Shown piece by piece: positions 25,661 through 33,515 of a stretch of 64,000 bases of DNA. This DNA is from JAAYHG01 sp012735455. Lineage in GTDB: Bacteria > Bacillota > DTU030 > DUMP01. The DNA lies in the NCBI GenBank assembly GCA_050951365.1, contig JBMNIX010000001.1:62001-126000 (forward strand). The letters are read 5' to 3'. Position 1 is the stretch's first letter; every line of letters starts with the position of its first letter. The position numbers and the translations under genes are program-made. A model generated the notes under the pieces. The model was not told the origin of the DNA. It saw nothing but the letters and a program-made list of their open reading frames with translations, and searched no databases.

Positions 25661-26215
25661 CTAAACCTCCAACTTGACTCCTTGTGCCAATTGCCTACCA
25701 GCCTCAACAGCTTTCAGGTTCAACTCAAGGAACTTCGCTGGAACCGTCTCGCGTACGACCTGCACCAAATCCTCCCTGGTAATCAACTGGGTGCTTTCTT
25801 GCAGAAACCCAAGAACTACCATGTTCGCAGCAATCTGATTTCCTAAGCTTATAGCTGTCTCGGTAGCAGGTACGGGGATGGTAGCCGCGCTGGTAGCATG
25901 AAGGTTTGTTACCAGTTTGGGGTCGTAAATTAAAGTCCCACCCTCCCGCAAACTAGGAAGGTAGCGATCTAACGCCATCTGGGAAAGGGCTACGATGATG
26001 TCTTTCCGCTCTGAAATCGGTGAGTTGATAGGCTGGCTGGAGATGATGAGCTCCGCCTGGCACTGACCACCGCGGGCCTCAGAACCGTAAGACTGCGTTT
26101 GCACTGCGTAGAGGTTTCGCCGCGTCACTGCCGCGGTTCCCATGATAATAGCCGAAAGAACTATACCCTGGCCGCCAAACCCGCAGAAACGAATATTCAC
26201 TGGCCGCATACTCAT
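25661..26215 (-). CDS. 2-oxoacid:ferredoxin oxidoreductase gamma subunit, module 1
   Basis: This 184-residue KorC/PorC-type gamma subunit is recognised by FCGFGGQGIVLSAIIMG at the N-terminus and the QTQSYGSEARGGQ stretch near 40-52, which help bind CoA. The ATG overlaps the beta-subunit stop by four bases. With KorA and KorB it oxidatively decarboxylates a 2-oxo acid to acyl-CoA with ferredoxin as acceptor. Its paralogue at 32.1 kb keeps FGIEARGG in the same place. Confidence 0.92.
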   Translation of the reverse strand: MSMRPVNIRFCGFGGQGIVLSAIIMGTAAVTRRNLYAVQTQSYGSEARGGQCQAELIISSQPINSPISERKDIIVALSQMALDRYLPSLREGGTLIYDPKLVTNLHATSAATIPVPATETAISLGNQIAANMVVLGFLQESTQLITREDLVQVVRETVPAKFLELNLKAVEAGRQLAQGVKLEV

Positions 26216-27027
26216 CGCCCCACTTCATAGATAGTGCTGCCGGCAAAGACAGGCCGTTCCATCTTGATGAACTCGCCCAAGACAAAGCGCTCGGCCCTCT
26301 CTCCGTCAGACAATTTTTCCGCCTGTGCCAAAGTAACGGACCGCTCTTCTATCCAATTCAAAAGGTCGGCAGCTTTACCGCTACCAAGAGCGTAGCGCCC
26401 GAAGTGGGTCGGACACTGCGAGATAATCTCCACCAGGGAAAAACCCCGGTGCGACAAAGCAGCCTTAATGGCCCGAACGGCCTGGTGAGCGCGGTTCGTA
26501 GTCCAGCGGCTGACATAAGTTGCTCCTGCCGCTGCTGCCAACCGGCAAATGTCAAAAGGGGGCTCACTGCTACCATAAGGTGTAGTGGTAGTTGTGGACT
26601 GGAGCGGGGTGGTGGGAGCCACCTGTCCGCCTGTCATGGCGAAATTCAGGTTATTGACCAGAATCATGGTCACATCAAGATTGCGCCGGGCCGCATGAAT
26701 AAAGTGATTCCCTCCAATGGAGGCGGCATCGCCATCACCAGCAAAGACCACTACCTTCAGCTCAGGGTTGTGCAGCTTCATGCCGGTTGCCCAGGCCAGA
26801 GTGCGGCCATGGACGCCATGCAGAGTGTCTGCATTCAAATAGACCGGGATCCGGGCCGTACAACCGACACCGCCGATAGTAACCATGTTATCTAAACTAA
26901 GGTTTAATTCATCCACCGCTTTGAGAAAGAAGTTGAGTACCTGTCCTGAGCCACAGCCTGGGCAAAAGAAATGCGGCAGGCCCCCTGGCCTAATGTGACG
27001 CCGTGCTGGGTTTACACTCGCAGTCAC
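26212..27027 (-). CDS. 2-oxoacid:ferredoxin oxidoreductase beta (TPP) subunit, module 1
   Basis: This 271-residue subunit binds thiamine diphosphate and one [4Fe-4S] cluster. The TPP motif runs from AGDGDAASIGGNH (near 96-108) to NNLNFAMTGGQ. Cluster cysteines are CPGC near the N-terminus, the Cys of GGVGCTARIP and the Cys of SQCPTHFGR. GTG at 27027 is chosen because it overlaps the alpha-subunit stop as GTGA and has GGGGGTGTG upstream; an upstream in-frame extension would lie entirely within korA. All catalytic features appear intact. Confidence 0.93.
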   Translation of the reverse strand: MTASVNPARRHIRPGGLPHFFCPGCGSGQVLNFFLKAVDELNLSLDNMVTIGGVGCTARIPVYLNADTLHGVHGRTLAWATGMKLHNPELKVVVFAGDGDAASIGGNHFIHAARRNLDVTMILVNNLNFAMTGGQVAPTTPLQSTTTTTPYGSSEPPFDICRLAAAAGATYVSRWTTNRAHQAVRAIKAALSHRGFSLVEIISQCPTHFGRYALGSGKAADLLNWIEERSVTLAQAEKLSDGERAERFVLGEFIKMERPVFAGSTIYEVGR

Positions 27028-28178
27028 GCCCACACCCCCTGAATAAACTGGTATAGTTCCTCTGGTGCGTGAATAAGTCCCCGGTTGCGGGTTGCCTTGT
27101 GCACCGGGCAGACTCCGGCACAAACGCGCTCAATTTCACCCGCATACTTACCAATGTTCATCTCCACCGCAATCACTGCACGGCACTGTTTAGCCACTTC
27201 AAGGATCTGTCTCTCTGGCACTGGCCACACGGTTGCCAGCTTAAGAACTCCAACCTTCATGCCGCTATCACGCGCCATCTCTGCCGCGTCAAGGGCAGGA
27301 CGTACTTCGCTGCCGTAGGCAATAAGGGCCAGCTCGGCATCGTCCAGGTGGTAGGATTCAGTGTGGCAGATCAAGTCCCTGTTCTCCCGTATCTTTCCGG
27401 TTATGCGCTTATAAAGGCGTTCAAAGACGTCAGGATCCCAGTCTATCCGACCCCGTTCGTCATGAGGATTGAGTGAATAGATGGTATGGTAGCCCTTGCC
27501 TAAGGGAGCAAAATCAGGCACGCCGTACTCAGGGGCCTTAAACGGTAAATAATCTGCCGGTGGAAGTTCAGTGTACTTTCGATTCCAAACTTCGATTTGT
27601 TCGGCTGGCGGAATCTCCAGCCTCTCCCGCATTAAGGCAATTGTTGTTTCCGACATAACGATAACCGGATTGCGAAATCTCTCGGCCAAATTAAAAGCCC
27701 GTATAGTATAATCAAACAATTCCTGAACAGAGGCTGGTGCGAGTACGATAGCCTCATAATCACCGCTGGCTCCCCAGCGCATCTGCATCACATCTGACTG
27801 GGTGGCAAAGTTCTCACCCCGACAGCGCTGCACATCCACGATCACACAGGGAGCCTCTATGGCGTAGGCATAGCCAAGCCCTTCCTGCATATAGTTAAAG
27901 CCAGCACTGGCAGTGGCGGTCATGGCCTTTGCTCCTGCCAGGGACGCGCCCACCACAGCATAAATGGAACCAAGCTCGTCTTCACCCTGGAGGAAATGCC
28001 CTCCCACCTCTGGTAGCCGCTTAGCCATGCGTTCTGAAATCTCATTGGCAGGTGTTATTGGGTAGCCCGCAAAAAAATTACAGCCCGCCGCCAGGGCCCC
28101 TTCTGCCACAGCGTAATTGCCCAGCATAAAGTGAACACCGGTGAGTACTCGTTGCCCAGATCTAGACTCTAACATCAC
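27024..28178 (-). CDS. 2-oxoacid:ferredoxin oxidoreductase alpha subunit, module 1 (divergent)
   Basis: This 384-residue KorA-type subunit carries the pyrimidine-binding and C-terminal domains, with FAGYPITPANEIS near 35-47. Two active-site stretches depart from the norm. TSGPGFDLM of typical KorA proteins reads TASAGFNYM, and the substrate loop GPSTGLPT-like segment reads CRGENFATQSD. The paralogue at 33.5 kb has near-canonical versions. Different 2-oxo acid specificity is therefore likely. GTG (28178) and ATG (28175) are both possible starts behind AAGGGAG. It follows its GntR regulator gene by about a dozen bases. Confidence 0.92.
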   Translation of the reverse strand: MMLESRSGQRVLTGVHFMLGNYAVAEGALAAGCNFFAGYPITPANEISERMAKRLPEVGGHFLQGEDELGSIYAVVGASLAGAKAMTATASAGFNYMQEGLGYAYAIEAPCVIVDVQRCRGENFATQSDVMQMRWGASGDYEAIVLAPASVQELFDYTIRAFNLAERFRNPVIVMSETTIALMRERLEIPPAEQIEVWNRKYTELPPADYLPFKAPEYGVPDFAPLGKGYHTIYSLNPHDERGRIDWDPDVFERLYKRITGKIRENRDLICHTESYHLDDAELALIAYGSEVRPALDAAEMARDSGMKVGVLKLATVWPVPERQILEVAKQCRAVIAVEMNIGKYAGEIERVCAGVCPVHKATRNRGLIHAPEELYQFIQGVWA

Positions 28179-28189
28179 GAATCACTCCC

Positions 28190-28882
28190 TTAAATGTTAG
28201 CTACCTTCACCGCTCCACCCCTGTTACTAAGACACTTAAGGGTTCGGATCTCGCCATTTCTTAAGTGCTCTTCCAATACCGTTATCACAGCTTCTACTGA
28301 ACGCTGTCTCAACGCCCTGACGATGGCAGCGTGCTCTGCCGTCACCTGCTCAACTACTTGCTTCTGTACGGTCTCAGAATAACTCTCAGCAAAGTAGCGG
28401 ATTCTCATGCTTTGCTCGTTAACCTGATCCAACATCCCCCTTATTATCTTGTTGTTCAGATACCGTTGAAGCAGTTGGTGCAACTCAAGGTCAAATTCCA
28501 TATAAACAGTTAAGTCCTCAGGATTCTTTGTCACTTGAGCCAGTTTTTGCTCCATCATAGCAATTTCAGCGTCGGTGCAACACTCCACTGTAATTCGAGC
28601 AGCGTATAGTTCCAATACCCGACGGGCCTCCCAAACCCACCGAACATCATCAGCACTGATTTGTGCCACTGTAGCTCCACGATTCGGTACTATTTCCACA
28701 AGCCCAATACTGGCTAGGCGGACAAGAGCCTCTCGCACCGGTGTGGCACTAACACCGAATTCCTCCGCTATTTTTTCTACTTGAAGCTCTTCGCCAGGTT
28801 GGTACTGGTTAGTAAGAATGAGTTCTTTGAGAGAATCGAACAGCTGCTCACGTAACGTGGCGTAAATGAGTTTCCTTTTCAC
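28190..28882 (-). CDS. GntR-family (FadR/FCD) transcriptional regulator, module 1
   Basis: This 230-residue regulator has an N-terminal winged helix-turn-helix (about 8-75, with VSATPVREALVRL) and an alpha-helical FCD ligand-binding domain (about 80-215). Metal-type ligands are visible in MEFDLELHQLL and EHAAIVRAL. It is the first gene of the module-1 operon and probably senses a carboxylic acid related to the pathway. A TTGACA-17-TACACT promoter and a TTGT-TG-ACAA dyad lie upstream, suggesting autoregulation. The regulator at 35.0 kb is a clear paralogue. Confidence 0.92.
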   Translation of the reverse strand: MKRKLIYATLREQLFDSLKELILTNQYQPGEELQVEKIAEEFGVSATPVREALVRLASIGLVEIVPNRGATVAQISADDVRWVWEARRVLELYAARITVECCTDAEIAMMEQKLAQVTKNPEDLTVYMEFDLELHQLLQRYLNNKIIRGMLDQVNEQSMRIRYFAESYSETVQKQVVEQVTAEHAAIVRALRQRSVEAVITVLEEHLRNGEIRTLKCLSNRGGAVKVANI

Positions 28883-28920
28883 GCTTCCATTCTTCCTCCA
28901 TCAACTTCCTCTTTTCTTAA

Positions 28921-28949
28921 AGTGTAACGTGCATTGATTTTTGTGTCAA
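28921..28949 (-). promoter_or_regulatory. Sigma-A promoter of module 1
   Basis: On the minus strand a perfect -35 box TTGACA (28944-28949) is followed by 17 bases and a -10 box TACACT (28921-28926). It reads toward the GntR gene starting at 28882 and would drive the whole korABC-sucCD-ferredoxin-murI unit. Confidence 0.75.
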
Positions 28950-28963
28950 TATATATTATCTTA

Positions 28964-28983
28964 GATTGTTGACAAAAACAATC
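28964..28983. promoter_or_regulatory. Candidate GntR operator upstream of module 1
   Basis: GATTGTT and AACAATC form a 7-bp inverted repeat with a 6-base spacer. Inside it is TTGT-TG-ACAA (28967-28976), the 4-2-4 dyad typical of FadR-type GntR sites. It starts 15 bases upstream of the -35 box. Binding by the adjacent regulator is inferred. Confidence 0.5.
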
Positions 28984-28985
28984 CA

Positions 28986-29036
28986 AAAGGTAAAGGGAAG
29001 TCTCTGCTGGGTTAGCATAGACTTCCCTTTACCTTT
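28986..29036 (-). terminator. Terminator of module 2
   Basis: A perfect 17-bp inverted repeat (28986-29002 with 29020-29036, loop of 17) is followed on the minus strand by a T-rich tract. It lies 28 bases after the stop of the hydroxyacid dehydrogenase gene, the last gene of module 2, and insulates module 1 from it. Confidence 0.85.
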
Positions 29037-29064
29037 ATAAGAACTCTTTGACTAGTCTGTTGCG

Positions 29065-30033
29065 TTACCTGACAATACTTCTGCGGTTCACGAACGATGT
29101 AGGCTCGCCGCCCTGCAGTACTCTGACCACTTCTTCAATAGTCTGAGTGCGGCGCCGCACCATGGATTCTTCACTGTACCAGGCGGCGTGGGGCGTGATG
29201 ATAACGTTTTCCATTTCCAGGAAAGGATGATCAGGAGCGATGCCGTCCGTCTCGAGGACGTCCAGGGCAGCCCCGGCAATCAAGCCGTCCCTCAGTGCTT
29301 TAATGAGATCTTTCTCGTTAATAACTGCACCGCGGGCAGTGTTCACAATATAGGCACTCCGCTTCATCTGCTGGAAGACCTTATAGTCAAACATACCTCT
29401 GGTTTCCTTGGTTAGCGGACAGTGAATGGAAAGGTAATCTGATTCCTTGACGAGGGTGGGGAAATCGACCATGGTAACGCCATAGTTCTCTGCATCGGAC
29501 TGACTCACATAGGGATCATGGGCAATAACCTTAAAGCCCAACCCTTGAAGTTTGCGCGACACGGCGCGGGGAATGCGGCCAAAGCCCATGAGTCCAACCA
29601 CGCTGCTTTCAGGAGCGTGAATAGGAATGGCGAGCTTTACATTCCAGATCCCGGCCTTTACCTTGTTGTTCAGGTACACGACCTTGCGACTACAGGCCAG
29701 GATGAGAGCAGTGGCGTGAGTGGCTACCTCGTCCAGGCAGTAGGTGGGGATATTGGCCACCATAATGCCTTTCCTTGAAGCTGCATCTAAATCAATGGTG
29801 TCCACGCCGATGCCGTTTCTGATGATGAGTTTACACTTGTCCAGCTGTTCAATTACCGTTGCAGGCATTTTTACATAGACGTTAATGACAGCATCGGCAT
29901 CCTTCAGTTGCTCTGCCAAGTCCCTGGTGGGATCGGCCAGGATCAGTTCTGCCCCTGCCTCTTGGAGCATCTTCTTCTCTAGCTCTAGATCCGGAAAGAT
30001 ATTATCTGTCATAACCACCTTAAACTGAGCCAA
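29065..30033 (-). CDS. D-isomer-specific 2-hydroxyacid dehydrogenase, module 2
   Basis: This 322-residue NAD-dependent dehydrogenase is related to the one at 9.1 kb, with catalytic Arg234 (NTARG), Glu261 and His282 (TPHAAWYSEE). The nucleotide motif is GFGRIP, with proline at the third glycine. It is the last gene of module 2, 48 bases after the sucD-like gene, before a strong terminator. It may reduce the 2-oxo acid used by the oxidoreductase to its hydroxy acid, giving an electron-sink branch, or oxidise the hydroxy acid to feed the pathway. TTG start with GGGGG 9 bases upstream. Confidence 0.87.
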   Translation of the reverse strand: MAQFKVVMTDNIFPDLELEKKMLQEAGAELILADPTRDLAEQLKDADAVINVYVKMPATVIEQLDKCKLIIRNGIGVDTIDLDAASRKGIMVANIPTYCLDEVATHATALILACSRKVVYLNNKVKAGIWNVKLAIPIHAPESSVVGLMGFGRIPRAVSRKLQGLGFKVIAHDPYVSQSDAENYGVTMVDFPTLVKESDYLSIHCPLTKETRGMFDYKVFQQMKRSAYIVNTARGAVINEKDLIKALRDGLIAGAALDVLETDGIAPDHPFLEMENVIITPHAAWYSEESMVRRRTQTIEEVVRVLQGGEPTSFVNRRSIVR

Positions 30034-30081
30034 TTAGCACTACCCCCTTTTGCTACTCAGGGTCTGCCACTTGCACCGCAA

Positions 30082-30957
30082 CTAGGCAAGCAACTTCTCG
30101 AGGATTTCGGCCACATGGTTGGGGCTATCGGCTATGTGCACCCCAGCTGCAGTAAGGGCTTCAATTTTGCTCTGGGCGCTTCCCACTCCGCTGGCGCCCA
30201 CAATGGCACCGGCATGGCCCATTACCTTGCCCTTAGGCGCATTGCGACCAGCGATGTAGGCTACCACGGGCTTGGTCATGTGCTTCTTAATATACTCAGC
30301 TGCGATCTCCTCATCAGCCCCACCGATTTCGCCAATCAGAACAACTGCCTTGGTTTCCTCGTCCGCCTGGAAAAGAGGCAATAGCTTAGCAAAGGAACTT
30401 CCAGGGATCATGTCTCCACCGACGCCGATGGCTGTGGACTGGCCGATCCCACGCCGGGTCATGGCCAGCACCGTCTCGTAGGAGTTGGTAGCACTGCGCG
30501 ACATAATACCTACCGGTCCGGGGGAATAAATCTCATGGGCCATGAAGCCCGCCTTTGACTTGCCCGGACTGATAACGCCAAAGGAATTGGGGCCAATTAC
30601 ATAAACATCGGGCATGTTCTTGGTGTAGTGGTAGACCTCCATCATGTCCCGCACCGGCACTCCTTCGGCGATGGTGATGACTTTCCGAATACCGGCGTTT
30701 AAGGCCTCAAAGATACCGTCCAGGGTAAAACGCGGCGGTACGAACAAGATGGTGGTGTCCGGCTGCTGGGCAGCCACGGCCTCAGCCACACTGTCGTACA
30801 CAGGGACGCCCTCCACCGTTTGCCCGCCTTTCCCTGGTGTGACACCTGCTACCACATTTGTTCCATACTCGAGCATGCGGGTTGTATGAAAGTGGCCTTC
30901 CCTACCGGTAATACCCTGTACCAGAAGCCTGGTGTTTTTGTCGACTAAAACGCTCAT
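30082..30957 (-). CDS. SucD-like acyl-CoA ligase alpha subunit, module 2
   Basis: This 291-residue paralogue of the module-1 alpha subunit has the CoA-binding GITGREGHFHTTRM and the phosphohistidine His248 in GHAGAI. It lies 14 bases after the sucC-like gene and should form a heteromeric ADP- or GDP-dependent ligase with it. Several loops differ from the module-1 copy (for instance SRSATNSYE where module 1 has SKSGALSYE), which suggests a different acyl substrate. Confidence 0.9.
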   Translation of the reverse strand: MSVLVDKNTRLLVQGITGREGHFHTTRMLEYGTNVVAGVTPGKGGQTVEGVPVYDSVAEAVAAQQPDTTILFVPPRFTLDGIFEALNAGIRKVITIAEGVPVRDMMEVYHYTKNMPDVYVIGPNSFGVISPGKSKAGFMAHEIYSPGPVGIMSRSATNSYETVLAMTRRGIGQSTAIGVGGDMIPGSSFAKLLPLFQADEETKAVVLIGEIGGADEEIAAEYIKKHMTKPVVAYIAGRNAPKGKVMGHAGAIVGASGVGSAQSKIEALTAAGVHIADSPNHVAEILEKLLA

Positions 30958-30971
30958 TTACTCCACCCCAC

Positions 30972-32120
30972 TTACTGCTGTGCCTTAAGAACTTTGTCTG
31001 CAGCTTCCGGCAGGCTAGCCGCCACGATAATTTTCTTGGAATCCGCCTCAGAAAGGATCTGGAGACCCTTTTCTTTGTTGGTTCCCTCCAATCTGGTAAC
31101 GATGGGCACACCAAAGTCATTCTCCGTCACGGCCTTGAGTACGCCCCCAGCGATTTCATCACACCGGGTAATACCGCCAAAAATGCTAATAAGAAGTGAC
31201 TTTACGCGGCTGTTCTTAAGAACTATCTTGATACCCTCAGCCACACGGTCAGCCGTGGCACCGCCGCCCAGGTCCAGGGCGCAGGTAACCTGCCCACCCT
31301 GTCGGGCAATCCAGTCTATGCAGGACATGATCATGCCCGAGCCGTTGCTGATTACGCCAACAGTGCCAGTCTCATCCACATCGATGTATAGGAACCCAGT
31401 ATCACGGGCTTCCTTTACCAGCGGAGCCACAGGCACAGCTTCTTCCATAGCCCTAATGTCTGCATGGCGGTAGACGGCACTATCGTCAATATCCACCTTG
31501 GCATCAGCAGCAATGAGCGTACCGTCCGTCAGCAACATCAGAGGGTTTACTTCCACCAAGGTAGCGTCCTTTTGATAATAAAGGTTATAGAGGGTCTTTA
31601 CCACCTTGGCCAATTCCTTTTTGATACCCGGGTCAGTAACGCCCCCGACTTTAGCCAGCATCTCGCAGTGGAAGCCACGCACACCCATCTGTGGGTCCAC
31701 GGTAACCTTGGCAATAGCCTCAGGCCTGGTTTTCGCTACTTCCTCAATATCCATGCCGCCGGACCTGCTAAACATAACGAGGGGCATTCTGCTGGCGCGG
31801 TCCAAGGTGATGGAAAGATAATACTCTTCTACAACAGCCACCTTTTCCTCTACCAAAAGGGCATCTACCGTACAATCCTTGAGCACGGAACCCAAGAGTT
31901 TACTCCCAGCAGCCCGTACCTCGGCTACGTTGTCGGCAAAGAGGACACCGCCTGCCTTACCACGACCACCAGTGAGAACCTGAGACTTGACTACTACCGG
32001 GAAACCTAGAGACTGGAGCTGCTCTTCTAGGTTGTCTAGAGATTTGACCACCACCCCTTTGGGAGTGGGCAGCCCATACTGTCGGAAAAGCTCCTTACCC
32101 TGATACTCGTACAGCTTCAT
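30972..32120 (-). CDS. SucC-like acyl-CoA ligase beta subunit, module 2
   Basis: This 382-residue ATP-grasp subunit begins MKLYEYQGKELFRQYG, carries GGRGKAGGV near residue 47 and VEVNPLM near 194, and keeps the near-canonical LDLGGGAT in the CoA-site region. ATG at 32120 is preferred, with TAGGAG 9 bases upstream. Compared with module 1 it is closer to ordinary succinyl-CoA synthetase. It follows the gamma-subunit gene by 27 bases. Confidence 0.9.
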   Translation of the reverse strand: MKLYEYQGKELFRQYGLPTPKGVVVKSLDNLEEQLQSLGFPVVVKSQVLTGGRGKAGGVLFADNVAEVRAAGSKLLGSVLKDCTVDALLVEEKVAVVEEYYLSITLDRASRMPLVMFSRSGGMDIEEVAKTRPEAIAKVTVDPQMGVRGFHCEMLAKVGGVTDPGIKKELAKVVKTLYNLYYQKDATLVEVNPLMLLTDGTLIAADAKVDIDDSAVYRHADIRAMEEAVPVAPLVKEARDTGFLYIDVDETGTVGVISNGSGMIMSCIDWIARQGGQVTCALDLGGGATADRVAEGIKIVLKNSRVKSLLISIFGGITRCDEIAGGVLKAVTENDFGVPIVTRLEGTNKEKGLQILSEADSKKIIVAASLPEAADKVLKAQQ

Positions 32121-32147
32121 CTGCTTCAACTCCTATGTCAACACTCA

Positions 32148-32708
32148 TTAGTTGGCGAGGGCCTTCTCTGCCTCTTCGTAGCCAATCTGCAGGGCCCGTC
32201 GGTTCTGATCATGGAACCTGGGTGCCACCCGGTTAAGAACGGCCTCTTCCAGTTTCTCCGGTGCCACCAGTCCAGTCACACCATTTAGGAAACCAAGGAA
32301 AATGATATTGGCAAAGAGGGCCTTGCCTAGTTCTTGCTGCGCCAAGGTGGTAAAGGGCACAGCGTAGGTCTTGCCACTGGTGCGCGCGGGGACTTTTTCA
32401 ACATAGAAAGAATCACAGATCAAGAGGCCATCTGGAGTCAGGTCTTTAAGATAGGTGTCACAGGCCAATTGGGTCATGGCTACCAGGATGTCGGGGTTCA
32501 CTACTTTGAGGTAGTTTAGTTTTTCCCGGCCGCAGAGAACCTCACCCCGTGAGGCGCCACCCCGAGCCTCAATACCAAATGACTGGGTCTGGAGAACATT
32601 GTACCCCTCGGCTGCCAGCGCCTCTGCGAAAATGATGCTGGCCAGAACAACACCCTGACCGCCGAAACCGCTAAAACGCAGTGCATACTTTTTCTTATCC
32701 GCCATCAT
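32148..32708 (-). CDS. 2-oxoacid:ferredoxin oxidoreductase gamma subunit, module 2
   Basis: This 186-residue KorC-type subunit has FSGFGGQGVVLASIIFAEAL at the N-terminus and QTQSFGIEARGGASRGEV near 40-57. It starts immediately after the beta-subunit stop. It completes the catalytic core with the korA and korB paralogues just upstream. Confidence 0.92.
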   Translation of the reverse strand: MMADKKKYALRFSGFGGQGVVLASIIFAEALAAEGYNVLQTQSFGIEARGGASRGEVLCGREKLNYLKVVNPDILVAMTQLACDTYLKDLTPDGLLICDSFYVEKVPARTSGKTYAVPFTTLAQQELGKALFANIIFLGFLNGVTGLVAPEKLEEAVLNRVAPRFHDQNRRALQIGYEEAEKALAN

Positions 32709-33515
32709 CTAACCCTCCATTTTCGCGAATGCCTGGGCGTACACTTCGGTCAACTCGGGACGGCTGGTGTTTACAAACTCCCCGATAACAAACTTCCCTT
32801 GCAGTTCCTCCGGGGTCATCTTGTTTGCCCGCTCTTTCATCACCGTTACATCTTTGATACGCTCCAGCATCTTGATGGGATCAGCCATCTTGTTGCGGCG
32901 ACCGAACTGTGTGGGGCAGCTAGTCAGGACCTCCAGAACGCCGAAGCCTTTGTGTTGAATAACCTTCTTCAGCATCTGGTGAAGGTGTGTCACATGGTAA
33001 GTATCACTGCGGGCCACAAACGTCGCCCCGGCACCCTCCGCCACCTTGCAGGTATCAAAGGATGGTTCTAACATGCCGTAAGGCGCGGTGGTAGCGAAGG
33101 CACCCACCGGGGTTGTGGGAGCATACTGGCCGCCGGTCATACCATAGATTTCGTTACGGCAGACAATGGCGCTGATGTCAATATTACGGCGAGCAGCGTG
33201 GATAAAATGGTTGCCACCGATGGCCAGGGCGTCGCCGTCACCCATGATAACGATAACCTTCATATCCGGGCGCGACAGCTTGATTCCCGTAGCGAAAGCG
33301 AGGGCTCGTCCGTGGGTCACGCGGGCAACATTAAAATCCAAGAAAGTCGGAATACGGCCGGCACAACCAATGGCGCAAACCACCACAGTCTTGTCCTTAT
33401 CCAACTTCAATTCGTCCGCCACCCGGGCGAAGGCGTTCGTTACGGTGCCATGGGTGCACCCGGAGCAGGTAAAGAGCGGGAATTGTTTGACCTTTAGATA
33501 ATCCTGTATACTCAT
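32709..33515 (-). CDS. 2-oxoacid:ferredoxin oxidoreductase beta (TPP) subunit, module 2
   Basis: This 268-residue subunit has the TPP motif MGDGDALAIGGNH to RNEIYGMTGGQYAPTTP and the cluster cysteines in CSGC, AIGCAGRIP and TSCPTQFGR. CSGCT replaces the more usual CPGCG at the first pair, but both cysteines remain. The ATG overlaps the alpha-subunit stop by four bases. It is distinct enough from the module-1 copy that a recent duplication is unlikely. Confidence 0.93.
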   Translation of the reverse strand: MSIQDYLKVKQFPLFTCSGCTHGTVTNAFARVADELKLDKDKTVVVCAIGCAGRIPTFLDFNVARVTHGRALAFATGIKLSRPDMKVIVIMGDGDALAIGGNHFIHAARRNIDISAIVCRNEIYGMTGGQYAPTTPVGAFATTAPYGMLEPSFDTCKVAEGAGATFVARSDTYHVTHLHQMLKKVIQHKGFGVLEVLTSCPTQFGRRNKMADPIKMLERIKDVTVMKERANKMTPEELQGKFVIGEFVNTSRPELTEVYAQAFAKMEG

